A stretch of 47,162 bases of DNA from assembly GCA_031258005.1 (NCBI GenBank), contig JAIRNP010000161.1:1-47162 (forward strand), read 5' to 3'. Position 1 is the stretch's first letter, and every line of letters starts with the position of its first letter. The translations under genes were made by a program, and so were the position numbers. This document shows, in pieces, positions 1-7,937 of the stretch. This DNA is from Treponema sp. (GTDB lineage Bacteria; Spirochaetota; Spirochaetia; Treponematales; Breznakiellaceae). Below the pieces are notes generated by a model. The model was not told the DNA's origin, did no database searches, and worked only from the letters and a program-made list of their open reading frames with translations.

Positions 1-139
1 CGCTTGCTTCCCAGATTGATTGCTCCGGCTGCTTATAGCGTGTCTCCATAGTCCTGACAAACCGTTCCTCCAACCGGATAGAATGAAAATCCGGCCCGGC
101 GAATTCCTGTGCCATAGCGCAATGTTTCCCCTCTGCCAT
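1..139 (-). CDS. Transposase, Tn5/IS4-like, N-terminal part (runs off the window)
   Basis: Reading leftwards from an ATG at 139 gives an open frame that continues past base 1. The first 46 residues include MAEGKHCAMAQEFAGPDFHS, RLEERFVRTMET and QPEQSIWEAS. This matches the general layout of the N-terminal DNA-binding domain of Tn5/IS4-type transposases (an acidic EEF/G-D-R-L start, then a QPE-SIPEA-like stretch). A strong purine-rich ribosome site (GGGAGGGGG) lies at 141-149, directly before the start. Only the first tenth of a normal transposase (about 450 residues) is visible, so it cannot be said whether the element is intact. The family call rests on memory of conserved residues. Confidence 0.6.
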   Translation of the reverse strand, partial: MAEGKHCAMAQEFAGPDFHSIRLEERFVRTMETRYKQPEQSIWEAS

Positions 140-343
140 ATCCCCCTCCCGAGACTTCCTGACTTTTACGGGAGTATACCATGAATGAGAGAAAATTGTG
201 GGTCAAGTTTAGCATGGACGGCGGGAAGGTGTGGGATCAATGCTCTCTCTCTTTCAATTATTCACCGGGGAAAATGCAGCGGGGTCTGTTTGGTAAGGAT
301 TAATAAATGGTGTCAGGTATTTTTACGTTACCTGCGCAATGTT

Positions 344-1135
344 TTATTCCATAGCTGGGGCAAAAAGCAGCGAGTCCATGTTTTTTAAACCTATGTCCTG
401 ATCCATGATCACCCCACTGTTTACAGAATAACTTATTTTGGCTACCATCCAAATAGGATACCATCCCCTTTTGCTGAACTCCAGTATTCTGTTTTCACTT
501 TTTGTGGTAACACCGTTATTAGTCTCTGTCTTACCTTTCAGTGTAATGGTTACCGGAGAGTCAACATACATATACGCTATGCCTTCTAATTCTCCTGAAA
601 AAGTTGGCACTTCATCCGTTCCGCCTACTTCTCCATCATACCTCGCGTAGTCATAGGTTGTGCCTTCCACACTCAATCTTGCGACAACAACCTTAACGCT
701 GTTTACGGGGCTTATGGTTAGGTCCAAAGCTGATAGCTCCTCCATTTCGGGAAGTTCGTAGGTCAAGGTTGCAAGTTTACTCACCAGAGGTTTACCAATA
801 GGAATGGAAAAATCCCCCGTAGCGGTGGTGGTTCCTGAATACCCGGTGGCTTCAACTGCTATGGCAACGCTTCTGGCATCGTCTGTGAATGCAGTGTTGC
901 ATGGAAGGAAACCATAAAATGTATCCATAGTTACTTTGTTCAACTTGCCGCTTAGGGTGAATGTTTCACCCAACCAGGGGTCGTTGCCGTCATCACCGCC
1001 GCCGTGGTCGCACCCTGCCAATGTGAAAATCGCCGTTATCAACAAAACGGCGAAACCGGCTAAAAGCATGCGGCTTTTAGCTTCGGAGTTTGCTACGCAA
1101 ACTCCATGAAGTAAAGAATCATGTCTCTTTTTCAT
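344..1135 (-). CDS. Predicted lipoprotein of unknown function
   Basis: The gene encodes about 263 residues. The start at 1135 (MKKRHDSLLH...) is preferred over an in-frame ATG 33 bp upstream because AAGGAG lies just before it. The N-terminus is an unusually long polar segment (about 22 residues) followed by a hydrophobic core (MLLAGFAVLLITAIFTLAGC) ending in a lipobox LAGC, so the mature protein should be lipid-anchored at the cysteine. A short Gly/Asp-rich spacer (DHGGGDDGND) follows, then a beta-rich body with no family I recognise. The polar segment is encoded by two adjacent palindromes (see findings), which may be an in-frame insertion of a repeat. The neighbours are a small unknown protein upstream on the same strand and a transposase start downstream. 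Function is unknown. It is probably a surface or periplasmic protein. Confidence 0.7.
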   Translation of the reverse strand: MKKRHDSLLHGVCVANSEAKSRMLLAGFAVLLITAIFTLAGCDHGGGDDGNDPWLGETFTLSGKLNKVTMDTFYGFLPCNTAFTDDARSVAIAVEATGYSGTTTATGDFSIPIGKPLVSKLATLTYELPEMEELSALDLTISPVNSVKVVVARLSVEGTTYDYARYDGEVGGTDEVPTFSGELEGIAYMYVDSPVTITLKGKTETNNGVTTKSENRILEFSKRGWYPIWMVAKISYSVNSGVIMDQDIGLKNMDSLLFAPAME

Positions 1136-1243
1136 GTCTGTCTCCTTTGCGGTCTTTCCCGCCGTCAATTTTATTTATGTCCTCCGCATAAGCTGGTAAC
1201 ACCTTTGTTAGGGTATCTCGTATTCCTTACGGAATAAGCGCGA

Positions 1244-1266
1244 GGGCAATCATGGAATGATTGCCC
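1244..1266. repeat. Perfect 10-bp inverted repeat over the stop codon of the 93-residue gene
   Basis: GGGCAATCAT at 1244-1253 and ATGATTGCCC at 1257-1266 form a perfect stem with a 3-nt loop. It overlaps the end of the small minus-strand gene (stop at 1250). A second short inverted repeat (TATTCC/GGAATA, 1221-1236) lies just beyond. There is no clean T-run on the minus strand, so this is a terminator-like or mRNA-end hairpin rather than a sure intrinsic terminator. Confidence 0.45.
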
Positions 1267-1531
1267 CTACCAGCGGCCCCCAGGGGCCTTTCTTTCCCTC
1301 GTTTTCGATTTGCACGGCGAAATATGCCGTCTTCCCGCTGTCCCCAAAGTCGAATTCGGTTACGTCCTTTTTCCGTTTCGTAAAAAAAGACTTACGGAGG
1401 CCGTCGGGATTTGCGGGCGGCGTTTCACCCTGCCCTACCATGCTGTACCATATCCTGAAGCCCTTGTTGGCGGGGTCCGCGGGGTTGCCGGTAACGTAGA
1501 TCATCTTTACGCCCAGTTCGTGCCGCCCCAC
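1250..1531 (-). CDS. Small conserved-looking protein of 93 residues, function unknown
   Basis: The gene starts with GTG at 1531. AAGGAG at about 1539-1544 is well placed for this start, and no in-frame ATG near it has such a site. The product is rich in charged and aromatic residues (FRIWYSMVGQGE, SFFTKRKKDVTEFDFGDSGK, YFAVQIENEGKKGPWGP). I recall similar C-terminal sequences on longer hypothetical proteins of about 200 residues in termite-gut treponemes, so this may be a stand-alone C-terminal domain or a truncated copy of such a protein. A consensus minus-strand promoter (1829-1857) and a 21-bp tandem repeat (1561-1665) lie upstream, giving a leader of nearly 300 nt. The next gene downstream is the lipoprotein, about 115 bp away. 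Role unknown. Confidence 0.55.
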   Translation of the reverse strand: MGRHELGVKMIYVTGNPADPANKGFRIWYSMVGQGETPPANPDGLRKSFFTKRKKDVTEFDFGDSGKTAYFAVQIENEGKKGPWGPLVGAIIP

Positions 1532-1560
1532 ATGGTTTCTCCTTATTGAAATATGGGGCG

Positions 1561-1665
1561 GGATTGCCCCCGTTTGAGAGGGATTTGCCTAAATCCGTAC
1601 CGGGATTGCCTCCGTTTATGGCGGAATTGCCTAATTCCAAAACGGATTTGCCTCCGGCTACGGTG
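1561..1665. repeat. Five-copy 21-bp tandem repeat (42-bp higher-order unit)
   Basis: The core (A/T)TTGCC recurs at exact 21-bp steps: 1563, 1584, 1605, 1626 and 1647. Units 1 and 3 continue with CCCGTTT/TCCGTTT, whereas units 2 and 4 continue with TAAATCC/TAATTCC, so the true period is 42 bp with 2.5 copies. It lies between the minus-strand promoter at 1829-1857 and the GTG start at 1531. Read on the minus strand it can encode a repeat of 7-residue steps containing GGNP, so it could be a coding relic or a transcribed control region. Confidence 0.7.
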
Positions 1666-1828
1666 TACGGAAAAAAATCGTCTGCGGCTGTATCGTATTT
1701 TAGGGGGAAAAGGAATACAAAAAGAAAGAAATTAGATGCTACATACTTAACAAAGCCGAATTCGGCCTCATAATTGCCTGTTGCGGGAAGTCTATCGTTA
1801 TGTTTGCGCTATCTTTCATTATTTGTAT

Positions 1829-1857
1829 AGTATAACTGATATGAAAAAAACTGTCAA
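1829..1857 (-). promoter_or_regulatory. Consensus sigma-70-type promoter, minus strand
   Basis: On the minus strand TTGACA (1857-1852) is followed after exactly 17 nt by TATACT (1834-1829). It points at the 93-residue gene (start 1531). A short open frame with ATG at 1819 begins only about 10 nt past the -10 box. Confidence 0.65.
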
Positions 1858-1860
1858 GCC

Positions 1861-2035
1861 AGTGGCGGTAGGCGGATGTAGCCCGCTCTTCGCCACGTTT
1901 AGTGGGGCTTTGAGGTTGTTTTTCTTGGGTCGAAGGGGATAAAGTTCAGGCGGCATGGCCGCCGCCTGCTACAATAAATTTGGGGGCAAAAAACGTTAGG
2001 GTGTATTTCGTATAACATGACCATAGACGATCCTC
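1861..2035. other. Intergenic region with hairpins, no gene seen
   Basis: This spacer lies between the divergent promoters of the 93-residue gene and fusA. GTGGCG at 1862 pairs with CGCCAC near 1892, and a GC-rich inverted repeat (GGCGGC/GCCGCC) lies at about 1950-1975. No open frame with a ribosome site or recognisable product was found. Confidence 0.4.
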
Positions 2036-2064
2036 TTGCATAATTTAGAAAACCTTGCTATATT
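2036..2064 (+). promoter_or_regulatory. Probable fusA promoter
   Basis: TTGCAT at 2036-2041 and TATATT at 2059-2064 are separated by 17 nt. The fusA start codon is at 2255, so the leader would be about 185 nt. It contains a small GC-rich hairpin (ACGGC/GCCGT, about 2140-2152). Confidence 0.6.
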
Positions 2065-2254
2065 TTACTAATAGAATGGGTCTGTTATCTTTTTCTTCGT
2101 TAATTATCTGAAAGAATCTAAAGAAAATAGAGCAACACCGTTGACGGCAGCGCCGTAAAAAAGGGGAAAAACTATCCCCCGTGAATCGGGCCCGAGAGCC
2201 TTGTATTCATGAGGGAAGAGCAAGCCCTGAAACAAACAAGGAGTATCATACACC

Positions 2255-4351
2255 ATGGGCATCGACATTACCAAGATGCGAAACATTGGCATCAGTGCGC
2301 ACATTGATTCGGGTAAAACCACCCTTTCGGAGCGCATTTTGTTCTATAGCAATAAGATCCACGCCATCCACGAGGTTCGGGGTAAGGACGGGGTAGGGGC
2401 CACCATGGATCACATGGACCTGGAACGGGAACGGGGCATCACCATTCAGTCCGCAGCAACCCAGGTTACCTGGAAGGAGCATAGGATAAACCTGATCGAC
2501 ACCCCCGGCCATGTGGACTTTACCATTGAGGTTGAACGGTCTTTGCGGGTTTTGGACGGAGCCATCCTGGTGCTTTGCGCGGTGGGAGGGGTCCAGTCCC
2601 AGTCCATCACCGTGGATAGGCAGCTCAAGCGCTACCATGTGCCTCGGATTGCCTTCATCAATAAGTGCGACCGTACCGGGGCCAATCCTTTCAAAGTGCG
2701 CTCCCAGCTCAGGGAAAAATTGGGCCTCAATGCGGTGCTGATCCAGATACCTATGGGCCTTGAGGATCAACTCGAAGGCGTGATAGACCTTATCACCATG
2801 CAGGCCGTGTATTTTGAAGGCGAACAGGGGACGGAGCTTCGGTATGGGGAGATCCCCGCGTCTCTCCTGGCAGAGGCCACGACCTATCGGGAAGAGCTCT
2901 TGGAAGCGGCCTCTATGTTTTCCGATGAACTTGCCGAACGGTACCTGGGAGGAGAAGCTATCCCTGAAGGATTGCTCCGTTCCAGTATCCGTAAGGGTAC
3001 CCTCTCGGAGGCTTTTGTACCGGTGATGCTCGGTTCGGCCTATAAGAACAAGGGCATCCAAACCCTGCTGGATGGGGTGAACGATTACCTGCCTAATCCC
3101 ACGGAAGTTAAAAATTACGCCCTGAATCTGGACAAGGATGAAGCGCGGCTGGAGCTTTCGGCAGATGAAAAGATGCCCACCGTGGCCCTGGGGTTTAAGC
3201 TGGAAGACGGCCAATACGGCCAGCTTACCTACGTGAGGATTTACCAAGGGGCCCTCAAGAAAGGGGAAGAACTGACCAATACCCGGTCCCGGAAGCGATT
3301 CAAAGTGGGAAGGCTCGTCAGGATGCATGCAAACAGCATGGAAGACATTACCGAAGGGGCGCCGGGGGATATTGTGGCCCTCTTTGGTATTGATTGCGCC
3401 TCTGGGGATACCTTCTGCGGTGGGGGACTCAACTACGCCATGACCTCCATGTTTGTCCCTGAACCGGTTATCTCCCTGGCCATCACGCCAAAAGATAAAA
3501 AGTCCGCTGACCAAATGGCCAAGGCCCTGAATCGCTTTACCAAGGAAGACCCCACCTTCCAGACCTACGTGGATCCTGAATCCAACCAGACCATTATCAA
3601 GGGTATGGGAGAGCTTCATTTGGAAGTCTACATTGAGCGAATGCGCCGGGAATACCGGTGCGAGGTGGAAACCGGGATGCCCCAGGTGGCCTATCGGGAA
3701 GCCATCACCCAGCGGGCAGCCTTTAACTACACCCACAAAAAGCAGACCGGCGGTTCAGGCCAATACGGGCGGGTTGCCGGGTACATGGAACCCTTTGCCG
3801 AGGGAGACTATGAGTTTGTGGATACTATCAAAGGCGGGGCCATTCCCACGGAGTTTATCCCCAGTTGCGACAAGGGATTCCGGGAAGCCTTGAAACGGGG
3901 AAGCCTCATCGGGTTTCCTATTGTGAATATCCGCTGCCTCATCAACGACGGTCAGTCCCATCCGGTGGACTCATCGGATATTGCCTTCCAGATGGCCGCT
4001 ATCGGGGCTTTCCGGGAAGCCTATCCCAAGGCCAAACCCTGTATCCTGGAACCTATCATGAAGGTAGCGGTGGAGGGCCCCACCGAATTTCAGGGCAACA
4101 TCTTTGCCTCGATCAACCAGCGCCGGGGCATCATCTTGGCCTCTACAGAAGACGGCACCTTTTCTCGGGTTGAAGCGGAAGTCCCTTTGAGTGAAATGTT
4201 CGGGTATTCTACGGCGCTTCGGTCCTTGACCCAGGGTAAGGCGGAGTTTACCATGGAATTTGAGAAGTACGGGAAGGTCCCGGCGGGTATTTCCGAAGCC
4301 CTCATCAAGGGATATGAGGAAAAGCGAAAGAAAGAGCTGCAACAAAAATAG
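2255..4351 (+). CDS. fusA: Elongation factor G (spirochaete/mitochondrial EFG1 type)
   Basis: The product is a GTPase that drives tRNA and mRNA translocation on the ribosome. At 698 residues it has the normal EF-G length. The G1 loop is AHIDSGKTT (residues 15-23), switch II is DTPGHVDF, and G4 is NKCD where most proteins have NKMD. Domains II-V follow, with a typical C-terminal sequence ([18 protein letters not shown]). The AHIDSGKTT motif and the [12 protein letters not shown] segment resemble the EFG1 group shared by mitochondria, spirochaetes and some other bacteria, rather than classical str-operon FusA. In such genomes EF-G work is often split between two paralogues. A ribosome site (AAGGAG) stands before ATG 2255. 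Twenty nt separate its end from the next gene, so the two are probably co-transcribed. Confidence 0.92.
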   Translation: MGIDITKMRNIGISAHIDSGKTTLSERILFYSNKIHAIHEVRGKDGVGATMDHMDLERERGITIQSAATQVTWKEHRINLIDTPGHVDFTIEVERSLRVLDGAILVLCAVGGVQSQSITVDRQLKRYHVPRIAFINKCDRTGANPFKVRSQLREKLGLNAVLIQIPMGLEDQLEGVIDLITMQAVYFEGEQGTELRYGEIPASLLAEATTYREELLEAASMFSDELAERYLGGEAIPEGLLRSSIRKGTLSEAFVPVMLGSAYKNKGIQTLLDGVNDYLPNPTEVKNYALNLDKDEARLELSADEKMPTVALGFKLEDGQYGQLTYVRIYQGALKKGEELTNTRSRKRFKVGRLVRMHANSMEDITEGAPGDIVALFGIDCASGDTFCGGGLNYAMTSMFVPEPVISLAITPKDKKSADQMAKALNRFTKEDPTFQTYVDPESNQTIIKGMGELHLEVYIERMRREYRCEVETGMPQVAYREAITQRAAFNYTHKKQTGGSGQYGRVAGYMEPFAEGDYEFVDTIKGGAIPTEFIPSCDKGFREALKRGSLIGFPIVNIRCLINDGQSHPVDSSDIAFQMAAIGAFREAYPKAKPCILEPIMKVAVEGPTEFQGNIFASINQRRGIILASTEDGTFSRVEAEVPLSEMFGYSTALRSLTQGKAEFTMEFEKYGKVPAGISEALIKGYEEKRKKELQQK

Positions 4352-4370
4352 CGAGAAAAGGGAGAAAAAC

Positions 4371-5075
4371 ATGATTAATGACGAACTCATACAACGCAGT
4401 CCGGTTCGAGTTTTTGAGCAGTCTATCCAGGGGGGACTGGCTGCAGGCGAACTAGGACTCATCGCTTCCCAGAGCGGTATCGGTAAAACCTCGGTGCTGG
4501 TCCAGATTGCCCTGGATAAGCTCTTACAGGCCAAGAAGGTCATTCACGTATCCTTTACCCAGCATACGGATTATGTATTGGCCTGGTATGAAAATATTTT
4601 CGCTGAATTCGTCAAGAAAGAGAACCTGGAAAACATGGGGGAGATTAAAAACGAGCTTATCAAGAACCGGGTCTTGATGAATTTTAACCAAGAGGGCATT
4701 GCCACCGAACAGATCCTCAGGAGCCTTAGGGCTTTAATCCGGGAGGGAGGTTTTAAGGCCGAGTCCCTCATTGTGGACGGCTTTGATTTCACCCGGGGCA
4801 CGCGGGAACATTTTACCGCGGTGAAGGAATTCGCCCAGGAGCTGGGACTTTCGCTCTGGTATAGCTGCAATGTCAAAGGCGGAGATTCCTCGGCTGCCCA
4901 GCAGGGCATTCCCCTGCTCATCAAGGATTATGTGGACCTCCTGGATGTGGTTATTGTCTTGGATCCTAAACCGGATCATATTGCCCTCTCCGTATCCAAG
5001 GATCGAGACTCCTATAATCCCCCCGCGTTGGCCCTCCGGCTTGATCCCCGGACGCTGCTGATCCTCGAGGGCTAA
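4371..5075 (+). CDS. P-loop (RecA/KaiC-like) ATPase of unknown role
   Basis: The start at ATG 4371 is chosen because GGGAGA lies before it. The open frame extends further upstream but into fusA. The product has 234 residues. A Walker A motif, ASQSGIGKTS, sits at about residues 32-41, and a Walker B-like hydrophobic strand ending in D (ESLIVDGFDF) at about residues 125-135. The arrangement (GGL-GEL-LIA then a P-loop, then SFTQHTDYVLAWYENIF) is like RecA/KaiC-fold ATPases that load or remodel nucleic acid or protein partners. No helicase or recombinase signature is clear. It lies 19 nt after fusA in the same direction, and its stop is 18 bp from the stop of the convergent phosphatase gene. The partner is unknown. 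Confidence 0.7.
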   Translation: MINDELIQRSPVRVFEQSIQGGLAAGELGLIASQSGIGKTSVLVQIALDKLLQAKKVIHVSFTQHTDYVLAWYENIFAEFVKKENLENMGEIKNELIKNRVLMNFNQEGIATEQILRSLRALIREGGFKAESLIVDGFDFTRGTREHFTAVKEFAQELGLSLWYSCNVKGGDSSAAQQGIPLLIKDYVDLLDVVIVLDPKPDHIALSVSKDRDSYNPPALALRLDPRTLLILEG

Positions 5076-5093
5076 AGGAAACAGGGCGGATAC

Positions 5094-5915
5094 CTATGAA
5101 GATCGGCGTAACACGTAGCGTTCAATGATATCCGCCACGCCGTCATCATCATTGGACCGTTCGGTAACCAGGGTAGCCAGGTCTTTGAGCCGTTCATCCC
5201 CGTTTACCATAGCTACCCCCAGCCCAGCCCAGCGAATCATCCCTTCGTCGTTCACGGAGTCTCCGATAGCGAGGACCCTTTCCCGAGGAATCCCCTGTTG
5301 CGCCGCCAACATTTCCAGGGCGCTCCCCTTATCCGTCTTGAGGGGAAGGACCTCAAGGAAATAGGGCCTGCTGGTAAATAGATTTACCTCCTCCCCCACA
5401 TAGGTCATCAAGAGGCTTTCTAAAGGAGCCAGGATCATGGGATCTCCGGGGATCCGCAGTTTGTGGCATCCTGCAGAGACCATATCCCTGAAATTTTCCA
5501 CCACTACCTGGCGAAGGCCGGTGAGCTTCTGGTCATAACCGGCAAATTCATTGGACCTGGAGACATACATGATATCATTTTCATACAATTGCACAGAAAA
5601 ACCTTCAGCATGGGCCAGATCAAAGGCAATGAGGGCGCTTTCAGGGGGTATGCGTATCTCATAGATGATAGTTCCGGTATTACTTTCTTGAATAATCGTC
5701 CCGTTGTTACAAATGAGATACCCGGGCCGTTTGTGCAGCCCCAAAAATCGGACGAACCCTTTCATCGCTTCCGGAATCCTGCTGGAAACCAGAACGATGA
5801 CAATACCGGCGGTTTCCGCCCGTTTAATCACATGCTTGGTCCGATAGGAAATGCTTAAATCCGACCGTAAAAGGGTATCATCCAAATCCAGAGCAATCAT
5901 GCGTATGGGTGTCAT
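5094..5915 (-). CDS. Cof-type HAD phosphatase (HAD-IIB)
   Basis: This soluble sugar-phosphate-type hydrolase of 273 residues has all HAD motifs. Motif I is LDLDDTLL (residues 8-15, nucleophile Asp10), motif II is VSS (about 43-45), a conserved Lys lies in LKTDKGSALEML, and motif III is AIGDSVNDEGM. The large cap domain between motifs II and III, starting after ICNNGT, marks the Cof/YbiV group, which dephosphorylates flavin precursors, sugar phosphates or similar molecules. The exact substrate cannot be told from sequence. The start at 5915 has only a weak upstream G-run. A near-perfect promoter lies at 5968-5997. Confidence 0.85.
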   Translation of the reverse strand: MTPIRMIALDLDDTLLRSDLSISYRTKHVIKRAETAGIVIVLVSSRIPEAMKGFVRFLGLHKRPGYLICNNGTIIQESNTGTIIYEIRIPPESALIAFDLAHAEGFSVQLYENDIMYVSRSNEFAGYDQKLTGLRQVVVENFRDMVSAGCHKLRIPGDPMILAPLESLLMTYVGEEVNLFTSRPYFLEVLPLKTDKGSALEMLAAQQGIPRERVLAIGDSVNDEGMIRWAGLGVAMVNGDERLKDLATLVTERSNDDDGVADIIERYVLRRSS

Positions 5916-5967
5916 TTTTAAGCATACCCCCTTGTGAGATACTATTCATATCGTAATGATTCTCCCT

Positions 5968-5997
5968 ATTATATACTGAGGTTTTTAAAAATGTCAA
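5968..5997 (-). promoter_or_regulatory. Consensus promoter for the Cof-type phosphatase
   Basis: On the minus strand TTGACA (5997-5992) is followed after 18 nt by TATAAT (5973-5968), both full consensus hexamers. The gene starts at 5915, giving a leader of about 45 nt. The parA leader on the other strand begins nearby, so this is a divergent control region. Confidence 0.75.
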
Positions 5998-6035
5998 ATC
6001 GTAAAAAAAGTTCTATAAATACGAGGGTGAGCTAG

Positions 6036-6062
6036 ATGCAAAGGCAGTTTCAGTTTTGGTAG
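6036..6062 (+). CDS. Possible 8-residue leader peptide before parA
   Basis: ATG at 6036 opens the frame MQRQFQFW, which stops with TAG at 6060-6062. A purine-rich site (GAGGGTGAG, about 6023-6031) sits properly before it. The parA ATG follows 6 nt after the stop and has no visible ribosome site of its own, so parA may be translated by reinitiation after this short frame. Confidence 0.35.
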   Translation: MQRQFQFW

Positions 6063-6068
6063 CCAAGT

Positions 6069-6827
6069 ATGGGTAAAACATACGTTTTTGTCAATCAAAA
6101 AGGAGGAGTGGGTAAAACCACCTCCGCGTTAAATATAGGGGCCTTTCTCTCAAGAGCTGGAAAAACAGTATTGCTCGTTGATTTTGATTCTCAGGCGAAC
6201 CTTTCAAGCGGCCTGGGGTTCCATAGGGTTAAACCCGGGGTGTATGAGCTGATTTCCGGGACGATTCCCCTTAATAAAGCCCTTCAGAAAACCTGCCTCC
6301 CGAACCTTACGCTGATTCCTGCGGATCTGGACCTTTCAGGAGCCGCAGTGGAACTTATCAGCCAGCCGGAACGGGAGTTTTTTCTGAAAAAAGCCCTAAA
6401 GCCGGTATGTACCCGGTACGACTATACCTTGATTGATTGTCCTCCTTCCTTGGGGATCCTTACCATCAACGGCCTGGTAGCGGCAGATGCGGTGCTCATC
6501 CCTATGCAGTGTGAATATTTTGCCTTAGAAGGACTCTCTCTGTTGATCAAAGCCATCAGACGGATCCAGAAGACCCTCCATCCCTCCCTGCGGATGGGGG
6601 GTATTTTCTTCACCATGTACGATTCCCGGATCCGTCTTTCCCAGGAGGTGGCAAAGCAGGTGAGTGCCTACTTTAAGAACGCGGTTTTTTCCACGGTCAT
6701 TCCCCGCAATGTCCGGCTATCTGAAGCCCCTTCCCACGGCATACCCATCTCGGAATACGATCCTGCCTGTATCGGCGCAAAAGCCTATAAGAACTTAACC
6801 GAGGAGGTGTTGTACCGTGACGCCTAA
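6069..6827 (+). CDS. parA: ParA/Soj chromosome-partition ATPase
   Basis: The product is a 252-residue ATPase that binds DNA non-specifically and works with ParB to separate new chromosome origins. The deviant Walker A motif, KGGVGKTT, is at residues 10-17, Walker A' is VDFDSQAN at about 37-44, and Walker B is YTLIDCPPSLG near 118-128. There is no N-terminal helix-turn-helix, so this is the chromosomal (type Ib/Soj) form. Its stop overlaps the parB start by 11 bp, a tight operon. No ribosome site is seen before ATG 6069. The short upstream frame may couple translation. Confidence 0.92.
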   Translation: MGKTYVFVNQKGGVGKTTSALNIGAFLSRAGKTVLLVDFDSQANLSSGLGFHRVKPGVYELISGTIPLNKALQKTCLPNLTLIPADLDLSGAAVELISQPEREFFLKKALKPVCTRYDYTLIDCPPSLGILTINGLVAADAVLIPMQCEYFALEGLSLLIKAIRRIQKTLHPSLRMGGIFFTMYDSRIRLSQEVAKQVSAYFKNAVFSTVIPRNVRLSEAPSHGIPISEYDPACIGAKAYKNLTEEVLYRDA

Positions 6828-7674
6828 GCAGCGCTTGGGGAAGGGCTTGGGCGCCCTGCTTCCCCTCGAAGATGCATTGAACCCTGTAGCTAATTCCGGG
6901 GAAGTACTGCTCCCCCTGACAAAACTCCGGGCTAATCCCCAGCAGCCCCGGAAACACTTTGACCCGGCCAGTCTCCGGGAACTCGCAGACTCCATCCGGG
7001 AGCATGGGATCATACAGCCGCTCATTGTGGAGGACGGTGGAGACGGAACCTACATCATCGTAGCAGGGGAACGGCGCAGCCGGGCTGCGGCTCTGGCAGG
7101 GCTCACCGAAGTGCCGGCCCTCATCCGCGCGTACACCGATGAACAACGCATGGAAGTTTCCCTCATCGAAAATATCCAGCGGACCGACCTTAATTCCCTG
7201 GAAGAGGCGGCGGCCTATAAACAGTTGATAGACCTCACCGGTCTTTCCCAAGAGGAAGTGGCGGTCAAGGTCGGTAAAAATCGTTCTACCGTGGCTAATG
7301 CCCTCCGTCTCCTCAAGCTGCCCCCGGCTATACAGGAAAGTCTTGCCCGGGGCGAATTGTCTTCTGGACATGCCCGGGCTTTGCTTGCAGTGACCAATCC
7401 GCTTCAGCAAGCGGATTTGTTCCATCGGATCATCGCATCCGGTCTTTCAGTTCGGGAAGCAGAACGCCTCGCCGCGGCGGGTAACCGCGAAACGCCACCG
7501 CCAAAACCTGTCTTGTCCCGGGATCCTGCATTAACCGAACTGGAAGCGCAATTCATCGAATTCCTGGGGACCAAGGTTGCCATTGAGGGGGATCTGCGGC
7601 GGGGTACTATCCGTATTGAGTACTACTCCATGGAAGATCTGGATAGGCTCCATGAGCTTTTGGGGAATCCTTGA
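6817..7674 (+). CDS. parB: ParB/Spo0J partition protein
   Basis: This is a CTPase-type DNA clamp that loads at parS sites. The GTG start at 6817 has GAGGAGG ahead of it and gives MTPKQRLGKGLGALLP, the basic ParA-activating N-terminus typical of the family. The N-terminal domain carries NPQQPRKHF and the CTP-binding/arginine-patch segment AGERRSRAA (about residues 85-93). The helix-turn-helix is in LSQEEVAVKVGKNRSTVANALRLLKLP. The C-terminal dimer domain is short and ends in a typical amphipathic helix (MEDLDRLHELL). Length is 285 residues, normal for the family. No convincing parS site was found in the window. Confidence 0.92.
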   Translation: MTPKQRLGKGLGALLPLEDALNPVANSGEVLLPLTKLRANPQQPRKHFDPASLRELADSIREHGIIQPLIVEDGGDGTYIIVAGERRSRAAALAGLTEVPALIRAYTDEQRMEVSLIENIQRTDLNSLEEAAAYKQLIDLTGLSQEEVAVKVGKNRSTVANALRLLKLPPAIQESLARGELSSGHARALLAVTNPLQQADLFHRIIASGLSVREAERLAAAGNRETPPPKPVLSRDPALTELEAQFIEFLGTKVAIEGDLRRGTIRIEYYSMEDLDRLHELLGNP

Positions 7675-7937
7675 GGTACGGTGGAATACTAAGGGTCCGC
7701 GAATGAGCGCCCCCCAGGGGGTTTAATGCCCATAAAGAGCCCTGGTGGTGAGAAGACCGGTCGCCCTTTGCTTCAGACTCTTGTTGCTTTGGATCATACC
7801 AGCCGGTATAGCTGAATACGCTCCGCATGATGTAGAAACGAAGGGACGTACGCCGCCCCCAATACGCCACCGCAGGTGTTTTTTAAAAAAGATGTGGTAA
7901 GATATGAAGGTAGAAGTTCAATAGGGAGGTTAGGAGG

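Noticed and set aside
2246-3736. Long open frame opposite fusA
   Set aside because: It lies fully antisense to a well-conserved gene, has no ribosome site and encodes low-complexity His/Gly-rich sequence. It is a by-product of fusA codon use.
7607-7870. 87-codon minus-strand frame between parB and the secreted protein
   Set aside because: It overlaps the end of parB, with no start signal and no recognisable sequence.
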